Shown here one piece after another: positions 26,629 through 34,800 of a DNA stretch of 52,828 nt. A program made the position numbers and the translations under genes. This DNA comes from Spirochaetota bacterium. GTDB taxonomy: Bacteria > Spirochaetota > UBA4802 > JAFGJZ01. Location: NCBI GenBank assembly GCA_027858855.1, contig JAQIBV010000047.1, forward strand, positions 1-52,828, given 5' to 3'. Positions within the stretch are counted from its first letter, which is position 1; the number at the start of each line of letters is the position of its first letter. Below the pieces are notes generated by a model that was given only the letters and a program-made list of their open reading frames with translations, had not been told where the DNA came from and did no database searches.

Positions 26629-26922
26629 CTACTCCTGGAAAACCAGGTCAAACTCCGCCTTATAGGGATTATCACGAAGTTCATAATCCTTTTCACGGGT
26701 TATGCGCAACGAATGATTTTTGAACGCTGCTTCGATTAAATTACAGATCTCATCCTTTTGCGAGCAGTCCCTGTTAAAGTGTATATAAACATGATTATCA
26801 TCAGAGTCATCAAAGCGAACTAAAAAAGTGTTAGTCTCGATAAAGACCAGATCTTCATATGCGTATGAGAGTTTCAAACCAAGCTCAGACAAAGCCTCTT
26901 CAATCTTTCCCAACGGTCTCAT
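26629..26922 (-). CDS. 97-residue protein of unknown function
   Basis: I do not recognise the family. The protein starts MRPLGKIEEALSELGL at ATG 26922, chosen for the GGAGG five bases upstream. An earlier in-frame start at 26943 would overlap the preceding gene. It has an alternating beta-alpha pattern (VFIETNTFLVRF, VYIHFNRDC, EICNLIEAAF) and is soluble. It lies between the NifX-like and HEPN genes with gaps under 12 bases, so it belongs to that operon. Confidence 0.65.
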   Translation of the reverse strand: MRPLGKIEEALSELGLKLSYAYEDLVFIETNTFLVRFDDSDDNHVYIHFNRDCSQKDEICNLIEAAFKNHSLRITREKDYELRDNPYKAEFDLVFQE

Positions 26923-26933
26923 GAAAACCTCCA

Positions 26934-27332
26934 CTACCCGCAACTTGCGGAGGAACAGGAATCACAACTGTCTCCGCAAGTTGGAAAAACAATGTTCTCT
27001 TCAGTAATCACAGAAAGAGAGTTGTTTTTGTATTTTTGTATACACTCCTTAAGACTACTCGTATCGGATGTGTAGACCTGAATATCATTGCAATAAAAGA
27101 GATAATAGGCTCTAGGTTGAAGAGAATTAGAGATGACGCTTGTTATTTTCAGACAAGCAAAAATATCGACAATACTGCTGCTTCCATTTTTCTGGAGTTC
27201 GCTTGATGATACTATTTCAAAACTATCTGTATCGGAGTCATATATTCCAAGGTAGTCAGTATCTGTAAAACTATTCATTACAGTTTCGTTTAAATGATCG
27301 TGACAACCTGAAACGGGGATCGCAAGTCTCAT
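26934..27332 (-). CDS. NifX/NifB-type dinitrogenase cofactor-domain protein with Cys-rich tail
   Basis: A 132-residue protein of the PF02579 fold, starting MRLAIPVSG, with the YLGIYDSDTDSFEIV and AYYLFYCNDIQVY strands of this fold. In nitrogenase systems it carries FeMo-cofactor precursors. Outside nif clusters similar proteins are presumed to bind Fe/Mo-sulfur clusters. The tail CGDSCDSCSSASCG adds five Cys that could bind metal. No nif genes are present. GGAGG precedes the start. A structured stretch lies upstream. Confidence 0.78.
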   Translation of the reverse strand: MRLAIPVSGCHDHLNETVMNSFTDTDYLGIYDSDTDSFEIVSSSELQKNGSSSIVDIFACLKITSVISNSLQPRAYYLFYCNDIQVYTSDTSSLKECIQKYKNNSLSVITEENIVFPTCGDSCDSCSSASCG

Positions 27333-27355
27333 ATTGGTAAACCTCCACTTAAAGA

Positions 27356-27437
27356 TTCCTTTTTAAGGAACCATCTAATGGACTTGTGTATTGTCTTTAC
27401 ACTCAGAGACTCCACAAGAACCTTTTAAAAGATGGTT
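27356..27437 (-). promoter_or_regulatory. Structured 5' leader of the NifX-like operon
   Basis: On the minus strand AACCATCT (27437-27430) pairs with AGATGGTT (27376-27369), enclosing a CTTGTG/CACAAG stem (27418-27413 with 27388-27383). A following TTCCTT/AAGGAA hairpin (27356-27370) shares two bases with the outer stem. A competing CTTAAA/TTTAAG pairing reaches toward the GGAGG of the NifX-like gene. This could be an attenuator or a riboswitch-like leader. I recognise no known class. Confidence 0.4.
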
Positions 27438-27530
27438 TGCAGGAGTCACACTGGTCAACTCTTATACAGTGACATTTTGACTATTTAACATAGAGGAAAC
27501 GAAAACGGAAGAATGGCATCAAGCAACCTG

Positions 27531-28061
27531 TTACGAATCATCCAGTTGCCTGCCATTCGAATCGATAGCAACAATTAAAGGAAAGTCTTTGACTCTCAAT
27601 TTATGAACGGCTTCGGCACCAAGATCATCATAAGCAACAACTTCACATGAGACTACACAGCTTGCGATCAGAGCGCCGGCTCCGCCAATTGCTGCGAAAT
27701 AGACTGCGTCGTTTCTTGCCACCGCCAGGGCTACGTCCTCTGAGCGATCGCCCTTACCTACCATTCCCTTTAAACCACACTCATCCAAAAGGCGCGGTGT
27801 ATAAGGATCCATACGGTATGATGTTGTTGGTCCGGCGCTTCCAATTACTTGACCCGGTCGCGCGGGAGTAGGCCCTGTATAATAGAGAACCTGATCTTCA
27901 AGATTTACCGGCAGTTTTTCACCACTGTCAAGTGCTGCAACAAACCTTTTATGCGCAGCGTCACGAGCCGTGTAGATAATTCCTGAAAGAGAGACCTCGT
28001 CCCCCGGTTTAAGCTTAAGCAAATCTTCTTGGCGTAAGGGTGTAGTTAACTGAATATTCAT
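27531..28061 (-). CDS. Class I fumarate hydratase, beta subunit
   Basis: The 176-residue C-terminal half of a class I (iron-sulfur) fumarase, matching the FumA C-terminal/TtdB family. Motifs are GDEVSLSGIIYTARDAAHK, YYTGPTPARPG, GSAGPTTSYRMD and GKGDRS, and YFAAIGGAGAL. Together with the alpha subunit gene 8 bases upstream it hydrates fumarate to malate, or the reverse in a reductive direction. Its Fe-S ligands are in the alpha subunit. Last gene of the frd-fum cluster. Confidence 0.92.
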   Translation of the reverse strand: MNIQLTTPLRQEDLLKLKPGDEVSLSGIIYTARDAAHKRFVAALDSGEKLPVNLEDQVLYYTGPTPARPGQVIGSAGPTTSYRMDPYTPRLLDECGLKGMVGKGDRSEDVALAVARNDAVYFAAIGGAGALIASCVVSCEVVAYDDLGAEAVHKLRVKDFPLIVAIDSNGRQLDDS

Positions 28062-28069
28062 CCCGCCTC

Positions 28070-28918
28070 CTATAACGAAATCACCGCGTGACGGTGAACA
28101 TGACAGTTTATATTTACAGCAACAGGTAAAGAGGCGATATGGCAGGGTTCATATTCTATATGAGCATCAAAAGCTGTAACCTTACCTCCGAACCCCTGCG
28201 GACCGATCCCCAGAGCGTTGACCGCCTGAAGAATTTTCTGCTCGAGAGCCGCATAACGCTGATCTGAGTGCGGTTCTTCACGGAAAAGAGCTTTTTTAGC
28301 AAGATACGTGCATCTCTCAAAATTGCCACCAATACCAACACCGATTACTACAGGCGGGCATGGGTTGCCACCAGCTTCCTTTACTGTTTGGACAACAAAG
28401 TCGAGCACACCCTCTTCACCATCCGCAGGCGTCATCATCTTCAGCCTGCTCATGTTCTCGGCACCTCCACCTTTAGGGGCATACTCTATTTCAAGAATAT
28501 CCCCTTCACATTGCTCAAGATGAATAATTGACGGTGTATTATCAGTACTGTTTTTACGCTCATAGAGAGGATCAGAAACTATTGATTTTCGCAGATAGCC
28601 TTCAGCATACCCCTTTCGCACTCCATCGTTTACAGCATCACAGATTAGTGGCGAAGGACCTCCGGCAAGAGTAATTCCATTTCCTATCGTAATAAAAAAT
28701 ACTGCGGTTCCAGTATCCTGGCAGAGTGGGAGCGAACGCTCGGCTGCAACGGCCACATTCTGAATATAACGGTCAATTATCGACCTGGCCCGGTTATCGG
28801 TTTCGCGCTTAAGTGCGGTGCGGTAATAACTGAGTGAAAATTCCGGAAGTTCTCTATTCGCCCTGATACAGGCCGATGCTACCTCATCAACAACAGATGC
28901 ATAATCAACAGTTCTCAT
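28070..28918 (-). CDS. Class I fumarate hydratase, alpha subunit
   Basis: The 282-residue N-terminal half of a two-subunit class I fumarase. The three likely [4Fe-4S] ligand regions are PLCQDTGTAVFF, GGNPCPPVVIGVGIGG and EYEPCHIASLPVA. Family hallmarks AGGPSPLICDAVN and APKGGGAENMS are present. The cluster makes the enzyme oxygen-sensitive, which fits an anaerobe. The start overlaps the frdB stop by four bases (ATGA), so the reductase and fumarase are translationally linked. Confidence 0.93.
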   Translation of the reverse strand: MRTVDYASVVDEVASACIRANRELPEFSLSYYRTALKRETDNRARSIIDRYIQNVAVAAERSLPLCQDTGTAVFFITIGNGITLAGGPSPLICDAVNDGVRKGYAEGYLRKSIVSDPLYERKNSTDNTPSIIHLEQCEGDILEIEYAPKGGGAENMSRLKMMTPADGEEGVLDFVVQTVKEAGGNPCPPVVIGVGIGGNFERCTYLAKKALFREEPHSDQRYAALEQKILQAVNALGIGPQGFGGKVTAFDAHIEYEPCHIASLPVAVNINCHVHRHAVISL

Positions 28919-29637
28919 GTAGTTACTCCCAATTTCAATAACGCTATTCTAAACGAAGCAAGAGAAGAGGCAAGCGGAATATTCTTGGGACAGGAACTGT
29001 CACAGGCCAGTAGCGCTGTACAACCAAATACGCCGTTATCTGTCGCATACAGTCGGTACCAGAACTCATCATCACGAGGATCTCTTGGATCAACCATTAT
29101 CCGCCAGGCATTTAAAAGTTCCGCAGCACCGACAAAACTACTGTTCATCTGAGCCGTTGCACATGCAGAAACGCAGCAACCACATTCAATACAGCGATCG
29201 AGCTCATAGATACGAAGCATTGTCTCATTATCATGTCTGCATGATAATGCATAAGCGATCTCCTCTTCTTTTGTACGGTGCAGATTCATAGCCTGGTTCT
29301 GATACATACGGATAAAATAACTTCCGGTATCCACCGAAAGGTCACCTAATAGTAAAAATCCCGGAAGCGGTGCAAGAGTCAAAGCCGAGCCATAATCATC
29401 AAGCCTAGCACGGCACGCAAGTGCAGGCCTTCCGTTAATAAGCATGGCACAACTACCACAAACACCCGCACGACAAACATAGTCAAACTTGAGTGAATGA
29501 TCTACTTCATTCCTGATCTGAAGAATCAGAGAAAGGACTGTGTCTCCGGTCGGAACAACTGAGTATCTCTTAAACCTCGGTTTTAAATCGCTGCCTGGAA
29601 CAAATCGGAATATTTTTACTTTTTTACATTTATCCAT
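28915..29637 (-). CDS. frdB: Fumarate reductase/succinate dehydrogenase iron-sulfur subunit
   Basis: A 240-residue FrdB/SdhB-type protein. The plant-type [2Fe-2S] ligands are CRAGVCGSC and the later ALACRA. Two ferredoxin-like clusters are bound by CIECGCCVSAC and by CTALLACDSSCPKN. It carries electrons between a donor and the FAD subunit. It lies 5 bases after frdA. No membrane anchor gene (FrdC/D or SdhC/D type) is adjacent, so the electron donor or quinone connection is unclear. Confidence 0.93.
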   Translation of the reverse strand: MDKCKKVKIFRFVPGSDLKPRFKRYSVVPTGDTVLSLILQIRNEVDHSLKFDYVCRAGVCGSCAMLINGRPALACRARLDDYGSALTLAPLPGFLLLGDLSVDTGSYFIRMYQNQAMNLHRTKEEEIAYALSCRHDNETMLRIYELDRCIECGCCVSACATAQMNSSFVGAAELLNAWRIMVDPRDPRDDEFWYRLYATDNGVFGCTALLACDSSCPKNIPLASSLASFRIALLKLGVTT

Positions 29638-29642
29638 CCTGC

Positions 29643-31406
29643 TTAACCTTGTGGTGAAATATCCTCATAATCAATTTCTATCGATTCACTAATACTGTTC
29701 CACCTGCACAGCGTACGTTTGCAGAACTCTTCCGACATTTCCGGATAATCATCACGATTATGGCAACCTCTCGATTCTTTGCGCTTAAGCGCACAACCAA
29801 CAACAGCAAGAGCAAGTTTGACCATTCCACGACACTCAAGAGCTGCCGTTGTTTCAGGCGAAGTCGCAGAAAAGCTGCCGGCAATTGCTGCGTCAGGCTC
29901 CTGTTCAAGAAGACGGTTAAGCTCAAGACGTGCCGTGTTTAAACCCTCTTCATTTCTAAAGACACCAGCATATCGGCTCATCAGCGACTGCACAGACGAA
30001 ATAATTGAAACATAACTTAAACCCGGCTTTCCACTCTGTTTTTCAAGACGCAATAAACGCTCACTCTGCTTACCAAACTCATCATCAGCAGCGCTCACCG
30101 AAAGACGGCTACCCTTTTTTTGTATATAATCGCTCATCGTTACTGCAGCGAATTCTCCGGCAACGATAGTTTCACCAAGAGAGTTGCCCCCTAAACGGTT
30201 AAAACCGTGAAGATCCCAGCAGGCGGCTTCACCCGCAGCAAAAAGTCCGGAAATTCCATATTTTTCGGTGGAAAGCGATTTGTCGGTTCGAATTCCTCCC
30301 ATTGTATAATGCTGCGCAGGATAAACCGGAATCAGGTCATGCACAGGGTCAACTCCGGCAAAACAGAAGGCGTTTTCAGCAACCTCGCGCAGGTGTGTAC
30401 TGATATGTTCCCTTCCCAGGTGACGGATATCAAGCCAAAAATGTGAACCGCTATCTCCTTGGCATGCATTACCCAAACGCTCTTCAAGAATCATGGAACG
30501 CGAAATAACATCACGGCTAGCAAGCTCTTTCGCCTCAGGAGCATACTTAAGCATGAAGCGCTCCATCTTATTGTTGTACAGATAACCCCCGTCCCCTCTG
30601 CATCCTTCAGTTATCAGAACTGAAGACGGCATTAGTGCAGTCGGGTGAAACTGAACAGCCTCCATATTCGAAAGTGTTCCTCCGGATATTGAGAGTACAA
30701 GCGCCTGCCCTGCTCCATTACAAATAGAACCGTTAGTTGAATATTCAAACAGCCGTCCGTATCCACCGGTAGCAAGAAGAGTCGCTTTTGACTGAAACAG
30801 CTTTATCTTTCCGGTTCGCAGATCAAGAGCCGTTACGCCTTCACAGGTATTATCGCTCATAATCAGAGAAAGAGCCTGCATACGATCCACAATAGGCAAC
30901 CCGACAGCGGCAGACCTGCGAAGATGAGCCCGCATAAGATTGTGCCCGGTAGAATCAGAACAGTAGCAGGTTCGCCACTGAGCTGTACCACCAAAATTGC
31001 GGGCAGTAATTTTACCATGATTATCTTTTTTTTCAACAATCATACGGCCATCTGAAAGAATGCGCTCTCCCGCAGAAACACGAGTCCAGGGAACCCCCCA
31101 CGAATCAAGCTGATAAACAGAATCAATAACCGAATGGCAGAAATAGTCAACAACGGCAGGATCGGCAATGCCTGCACCTCCGTTGATAGTATCCTGATAA
31201 TGCAGGCATGGCGAATCAGATGCCCCCATAAATGATGATGCAAGTGCCGCCTGCACCCCTCCCATTGCTGCAGAACTGTGTGATCGCAATGGCGGCACTA
31301 TCGATATGAGTACCACATCGATGCCGCGCTCCTTAAGTTCAATAGCCGCTCTTAATCCGGCCAGACCGCCACCGACAACGAGCGCCTCTGAGTACGATAT
31401 ATCCAT
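29643..31406 (-). CDS. frdA: Fumarate reductase/succinate dehydrogenase flavoprotein subunit
   Basis: A 587-residue FrdA/SdhA-type protein. The FAD-binding Rossmann motif VVGGGLAGLRAA is followed by the covalent-FAD His region RSHSSAAMGG. Active-site motifs are FHPTAL, TEGCRGDGGYLYN, HYTMGGIRTD and FNRLGGNSLGE. All expected catalytic His and Arg residues are present. No signal peptide is seen, so it acts in the cytoplasm. The Shine-Dalgarno is weak. Placement with fumarase and Rex suggests operation as a fumarate reductase disposing of electrons. Confidence 0.95.
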   Translation of the reverse strand: MDISYSEALVVGGGLAGLRAAIELKERGIDVVLISIVPPLRSHSSAAMGGVQAALASSFMGASDSPCLHYQDTINGGAGIADPAVVDYFCHSVIDSVYQLDSWGVPWTRVSAGERILSDGRMIVEKKDNHGKITARNFGGTAQWRTCYCSDSTGHNLMRAHLRRSAAVGLPIVDRMQALSLIMSDNTCEGVTALDLRTGKIKLFQSKATLLATGGYGRLFEYSTNGSICNGAGQALVLSISGGTLSNMEAVQFHPTALMPSSVLITEGCRGDGGYLYNNKMERFMLKYAPEAKELASRDVISRSMILEERLGNACQGDSGSHFWLDIRHLGREHISTHLREVAENAFCFAGVDPVHDLIPVYPAQHYTMGGIRTDKSLSTEKYGISGLFAAGEAACWDLHGFNRLGGNSLGETIVAGEFAAVTMSDYIQKKGSRLSVSAADDEFGKQSERLLRLEKQSGKPGLSYVSIISSVQSLMSRYAGVFRNEEGLNTARLELNRLLEQEPDAAIAGSFSATSPETTAALECRGMVKLALAVVGCALKRKESRGCHNRDDYPEMSEEFCKRTLCRWNSISESIEIDYEDISPQG

Positions 31407-31450
31407 ATTATATTATCTTGCAGGTTTATTTTTTATGACGACGGTTCGAG

Positions 31451-31708
31451 CTATTCACGATCCCAACGATCAGCCTCTTCTTTTAGTTCTACCAGAAGCT
31501 CTTCAAGGATTTTAGTTTGAGAACGGTTAGCCCCCAGACCTTCAGGAAAATACTTGGTTATTGCAGCAATGGCCCGCTCGTAGGAGCTCTTCTGCTTTGA
31601 GCCGTTAAAATAGTGTAATATCAGTTTCTGCCCGGTTGGTGATAATTCATAATTTGTTATATGTTCCACTACGTTAAATATTGCCTGTCTTAAACCTTCT
31701 CTACTCAC
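31451..31708 (-). CDS. 85-residue protein of unknown function, first gene of the frd-fum operon
   Basis: No family recognised. I start at GTG 31708 (VSREGLRQAIF) since GGAGG stands five bases before it. The ATG at 31720 overlaps that GGAGG and is less likely. The protein is soluble and helical (IFNVVEHITNYELS, SSYERAIAAITKYFPEG) with a strongly acidic end (ELLVELKEEADRWDRE). It has no membrane segment, so it is not a cryptic anchor subunit. It is directly downstream of the Rex box and 44 bases before frdA. Confidence 0.65.
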   Translation of the reverse strand: MSREGLRQAIFNVVEHITNYELSPTGQKLILHYFNGSKQKSSYERAIAAITKYFPEGLGANRSQTKILEELLVELKEEADRWDRE

Positions 31709-31799
31709 ACAAACCTCCATGAATCAATTTCATTGGTTCAGACTCATACGCATATGTCAAAGAAAAAAGATGAGCAGCATTTATACGCTTCTCTCTTTT

Positions 31800-31817
31800 T
31801 TGTGATTTTTTTCACAT
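31800..31817. promoter_or_regulatory. Rex operator
   Basis: TTGTGA-TTTTTT-TCACAT matches the known Rex consensus (TTGTGA, six A/T-rich bases, TCACAA) except for the last base. It lies between divergent rex (start 31906) and the frd-fum operon (first start 31708), so Rex could control both. Confidence 0.85.
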
Positions 31818-31905
31818 TTTAAGCCTTCTACTTGACAAAATTGCAGATGCAGCCAAAAAATTAGTAATTAAAAATAACAGATATCATTATCAAATCGGAA
31901 ATCAA

Positions 31906-32517
31906 ATGATAAACCGCAAAAGAATAATTCGTCTTATACGGTATAAAAATGTACTGAAAAAACTTCGCAATTCAGGAGAGGATAAAGTCTTCTCTAACAT
32001 ACTCGCCGAGCTAACCGGAGAAAAATCTACACAGGTTCGAAAAGATTTTTCACTACTAAAAATCACTGGAAACAAGAAATCAGGGTATGATATTCATGAA
32101 CTCATAGAACGCGTAAACGAAATTTTAATTAAACGCGAGAAGAATTGTGCAATAATTGTAGGCTGTGGGAAAATGGCCAAAGCCTTAATGGAATACCAGA
32201 ACTTCGAAGATGAAAACATTACCATCAGCGCCGGTTTTGATAACAACCCGAAGAAGATTTCACGTGCAAAAGCAACACCTATTTATCCAGTCGAAGAGAT
32301 CGAATCTTATGTAAAGGAGCACTCAATCAAAGTTGCGATTCTCACAGTTCCAGCAAAATCTGCCCAGCCCGTGTTTGAACAACTAAAGGACTGTGGTATT
32401 CGCGCAGTAATGAACTTTGCGCCAGTTACACTGAAAAACTGCGACGAGGTGACTGTAAAGTACATTAATCTTGATGTAGAATTGGAAAGCCTCTTCTATT
32501 TCGTGAACGCTCGTTAA
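31906..32517 (+). CDS. rex: Redox-sensing transcriptional repressor Rex
   Basis: The 203-residue protein has the Rex layout. An N-terminal winged helix (about residues 5-75, with VFSNILAELTGEKSTQVRKDFS as recognition region, including the RKD motif) precedes a Rossmann domain starting IIVGCGKMAKAL. Further motifs are FDNNPKKI, VAILTVPAKSAQPVF, GIRAVMNFAPV and a C-terminal domain-swapped helix ELESLFYFV. It binds DNA when NAD+ is high and is released by NADH. A Rex box is 90-105 bases upstream. Confidence 0.95.
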   Translation: MINRKRIIRLIRYKNVLKKLRNSGEDKVFSNILAELTGEKSTQVRKDFSLLKITGNKKSGYDIHELIERVNEILIKREKNCAIIVGCGKMAKALMEYQNFEDENITISAGFDNNPKKISRAKATPIYPVEEIESYVKEHSIKVAILTVPAKSAQPVFEQLKDCGIRAVMNFAPVTLKNCDEVTVKYINLDVELESLFYFVNAR

Positions 32518-32598
32518 CCCGCCCTCATCGAAAGTAACTTGACTTTCCTATTTTATTAATGCATTATGGAATATATCAATCAACTCAGGGAGCAACAT

Positions 32599-33201
32599 AT
32601 GTTAATAGCCTTTCTTCTTCTGCTTCTCATCGTTGTTTCGGTTCTTCTCTTTATCTATATGATTCAACTGCTCTTTATACCGATAGTTATCGGTATAATT
32701 ATATTGATGATCCGAAATGCCGCAAAAAAAAGGGAACCGGGAGTAAGCATGTACATTCGCGGGGTAGAAAACTCTGAAGCCCGGACAGTTCTGACTAAAG
32801 GTTTTGAAAAACAGCAGACACTTAAAAAGCTCAAGATCAAGGTCTCGAAAAGGGAGATTCGAGAGAAAGTTAATTCAATCATCGATGTGGTAGACCGGAT
32901 ATTTGAATGCATTAAAAATGATCCGACTGATATAAAGGCTGCACGACAGTTTTTGAACTACTACCTTGACTCTACAATTACGATACTGAACAAATATATT
33001 GAGCTTTCCAAGCATAGTACGGCAAGCAGCGAAATAGAGGAAACGCTCAAAAAAACAGAGGAACTACTTGATACCATTCACCATTCATTCGAAGTACAGT
33101 TGGGCAAGCTGCTTAGTAATGATGTAATGGATCTTGATACAGAAATTACACTTCTGGAAAAGACATTCAGGATGGAAGGTCTTAATTACAAACGGTCATA
33201 A
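32599..33201 (+). CDS. xpaC: XpaC-family membrane protein
   Basis: A 200-residue protein: an N-terminal hydrophobic hairpin (residues 2-38) and a helical cytoplasmic domain with the XpaC (PF10112) pattern around ARQFLNYYLDSTITILNKY and EIEETLKKTEELLDTI. XpaC is usually encoded with TelA, as here, but its function is unknown. I start at ATG 32599 because GGGAG lies six bases upstream. An earlier in-frame ATG at 32566 lacks a site. The gene carries a copy of the palindrome with core GATAGTTATC. Confidence 0.82.
   Translation: MLIAFLLLLLIVVSVLLFIYMIQLLFIPIVIGIIILMIRNAAKKREPGVSMYIRGVENSEARTVLTKGFEKQQTLKKLKIKVSKREIREKVNSIIDVVDRIFECIKNDPTDIKAARQFLNYYLDSTITILNKYIELSKHSTASSEIEETLKKTEELLDTIHHSFEVQLGKLLSNDVMDLDTEITLLEKTFRMEGLNYKRS
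32675..32698. repeat. Longest copy of the GATAGTTATC palindrome
   Basis: Eleven paired bases on each side of a central GT (left arm TTATACCGATA, right arm TATCGGTATAA), inside the xpaC coding region where it encodes membrane-segment residues. Another core copy is in telA at 34006-34015. Confidence 0.65.
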
Positions 33202-33232
33202 TTACTCACAGAACCACTTTAAGGAGAATACA

Positions 33233-34327
33233 ATGTCAGACGGAATGCTTCAAAAAAAAGAACCAACAGAACTGATCGATCGGTCAAAATTCGTACCGGG
33301 TGATCTGGCTAAAATTGAAGAGATTAAAAAGAGTTTTAACATTAATAACTCTGACGAAGTTATTGGTTACGGTATCGGAGCTCAACGCGAGATATCAGAT
33401 TTTTCAGACACTATCCTCAACCAGGTACGCTCAAAAGACTCTGGCTATGTTGGTGAAGTTTTAACCGGACTGATGTTCACCGTCAAGGATCTTAAGGTAG
33501 ACTCACTCTCTACAGGTGGCAGTTTTTTATCTTCTGTTCCAATAATTGGCGACATGGTCGACAAGGCCAAAAGGTTTATCGCCCGTTACGACAAGCTCTC
33601 GGTACAGATTGAAAAGATAATTGAAGAGCTCGAAAAAGCACGCATGAACCTTCTGAAGGACATCACCCTTCTGGATAATTTATATAACAAAAATCTTTTG
33701 TACCTCAAAAACCTTGATGTATACATCGCTGCCGGTGAAGACAAGATAGATGAACTTTACACAGTTGTACTACCGCAGTTTAAAACTAAAGCCGACGAAT
33801 CGAATGATCCTGCTGATGCACAACGATACCACGATCTTTCACAGTTGATTAATCGCTTCGAGAAGAAGCTGCACGATCTAAAACTTTCCCGTATGATCGC
33901 CATTCAAACTGCACCACAAGTCAGGATGATTCAAAACGGCGACCAGGTTCTGGTCGAAAAAATTCAAAGTTCCATTCTTAACACCATTCCACTTTGGAAA
34001 AACCAGATAGTTATCGCCATTACACTCTTTCGACAGAATAAGGCTCTGAAGCTACAGAAGGAGATCTCTGAAACGACGAATGATCTTCTGAAGAAAAACT
34101 CTGAAATGCTAAAATCAGGAACAGTTGAAGTAGCGCGCGAGAGTGAGCGCGGTATTGTAGAGATTGAAACTCTGAAGAAAGTTAATAATGATCTAATTTC
34201 CACAATTGAAGAGACTCTCAAGATTCAGCAGGAAGGCAAGGCGAAACGACAAAACGCCGAAAAAGAGCTGATAAAGCTGGAAGGCGAACTAAAAACAAAG
34301 CTGAAAGCTGCGAAAGATACCGCATAA
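33233..34327 (+). CDS. telA: TelA-family toxic anion resistance protein
   Basis: A 364-residue TelA (PF05816) protein, predominantly helical. Family features include FLSSVPIIGDMVDKAKRF, LLDNLYNKNLLYLKNLDVYI, LHDLKLSRMIAIQTAPQVRM, IPLWKNQIVIAITLFRQ and LKKVNNDLISTIEETLKIQ. Family members are linked genetically to tellurite or envelope-stress resistance, with unknown mechanism. The start is ATG 33233 with AAGGAG; a longer frame to 33134 overlaps xpaC and is rejected. The stop codon lies within a terminator hairpin. Confidence 0.9.
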   Translation: MSDGMLQKKEPTELIDRSKFVPGDLAKIEEIKKSFNINNSDEVIGYGIGAQREISDFSDTILNQVRSKDSGYVGEVLTGLMFTVKDLKVDSLSTGGSFLSSVPIIGDMVDKAKRFIARYDKLSVQIEKIIEELEKARMNLLKDITLLDNLYNKNLLYLKNLDVYIAAGEDKIDELYTVVLPQFKTKADESNDPADAQRYHDLSQLINRFEKKLHDLKLSRMIAIQTAPQVRMIQNGDQVLVEKIQSSILNTIPLWKNQIVIAITLFRQNKALKLQKEISETTNDLLKKNSEMLKSGTVEVARESERGIVEIETLKKVNNDLISTIEETLKIQQEGKAKRQNAEKELIKLEGELKTKLKAAKDTA

Positions 34328-34346
34328 GCGGCATTGTTCCGCTTAT
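34324..34346. terminator. Bidirectional hairpin between telA and the convergent gene
   Basis: ATAAGCGG (34324-34331) and CCGCTTAT (34339-34346) form a perfect 8-bp stem with a 7-base loop. It includes the telA stop codon and ends 3 bases before the end of the minus-strand gene. Confidence 0.6.
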
Positions 34347-34348
34347 AA

Positions 34349-34717
34349 CTACTCTTCAGGGTCAGGGTTAAAGGCTTTTAATGAGTTACTAACCGCCTGA
34401 AGAGCAGTTATACTCATCTCATCCGCCTGATTTATTATCTGATCAAGTTTTTCTTTTTCAATACTCTCAATACTCGCACTACTTTCAATCCCACGGATCT
34501 CTTTCAATACAGCGCCTACATACTCATCCAGGCGCGCCAGGTTATCAAGTAGAGTTTTAATAGGAGCAATAACATCTTTATTCTCTTCTGTGTCGAAGGC
34601 CTCAATCGCACCTGTAATTCTTTTTCTGCTGTTGTTTAGAACCACTCCGCAATTTTCCAGTCGCTCTCGACACTCACGGACTCGAATAGCATTTTTATTC
34701 TTCTTTTTAAAAAACAT
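34349..34717 (-). CDS. 122-residue helical protein of unknown function
   Basis: No family recognised. A basic N-terminus (KKKNKNAIRVRE) is followed by long amphipathic helices (RERLENCGVVLNNSRKRI, LLDNLARLDEYVGAVLKEI, ITALQAVSNSLKAF), without membrane segments. The ribosome-binding site AGGAGG lies very close to the ATG. It is convergent with telA; its helical character resembles the XpaC/TelA cytoplasmic domains, so a linked function is conceivable. Confidence 0.6.
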   Translation of the reverse strand: MFFKKKNKNAIRVRECRERLENCGVVLNNSRKRITGAIEAFDTEENKDVIAPIKTLLDNLARLDEYVGAVLKEIRGIESSASIESIEKEKLDQIINQADEMSITALQAVSNSLKAFNPDPEE

Positions 34718-34800
34718 ACTCCTCCTATTAACAAGTACAACTGTATGATCACTTCAATATGAATTCATACAGTTGCACCACAGTCAAGATAATTCCAAGT

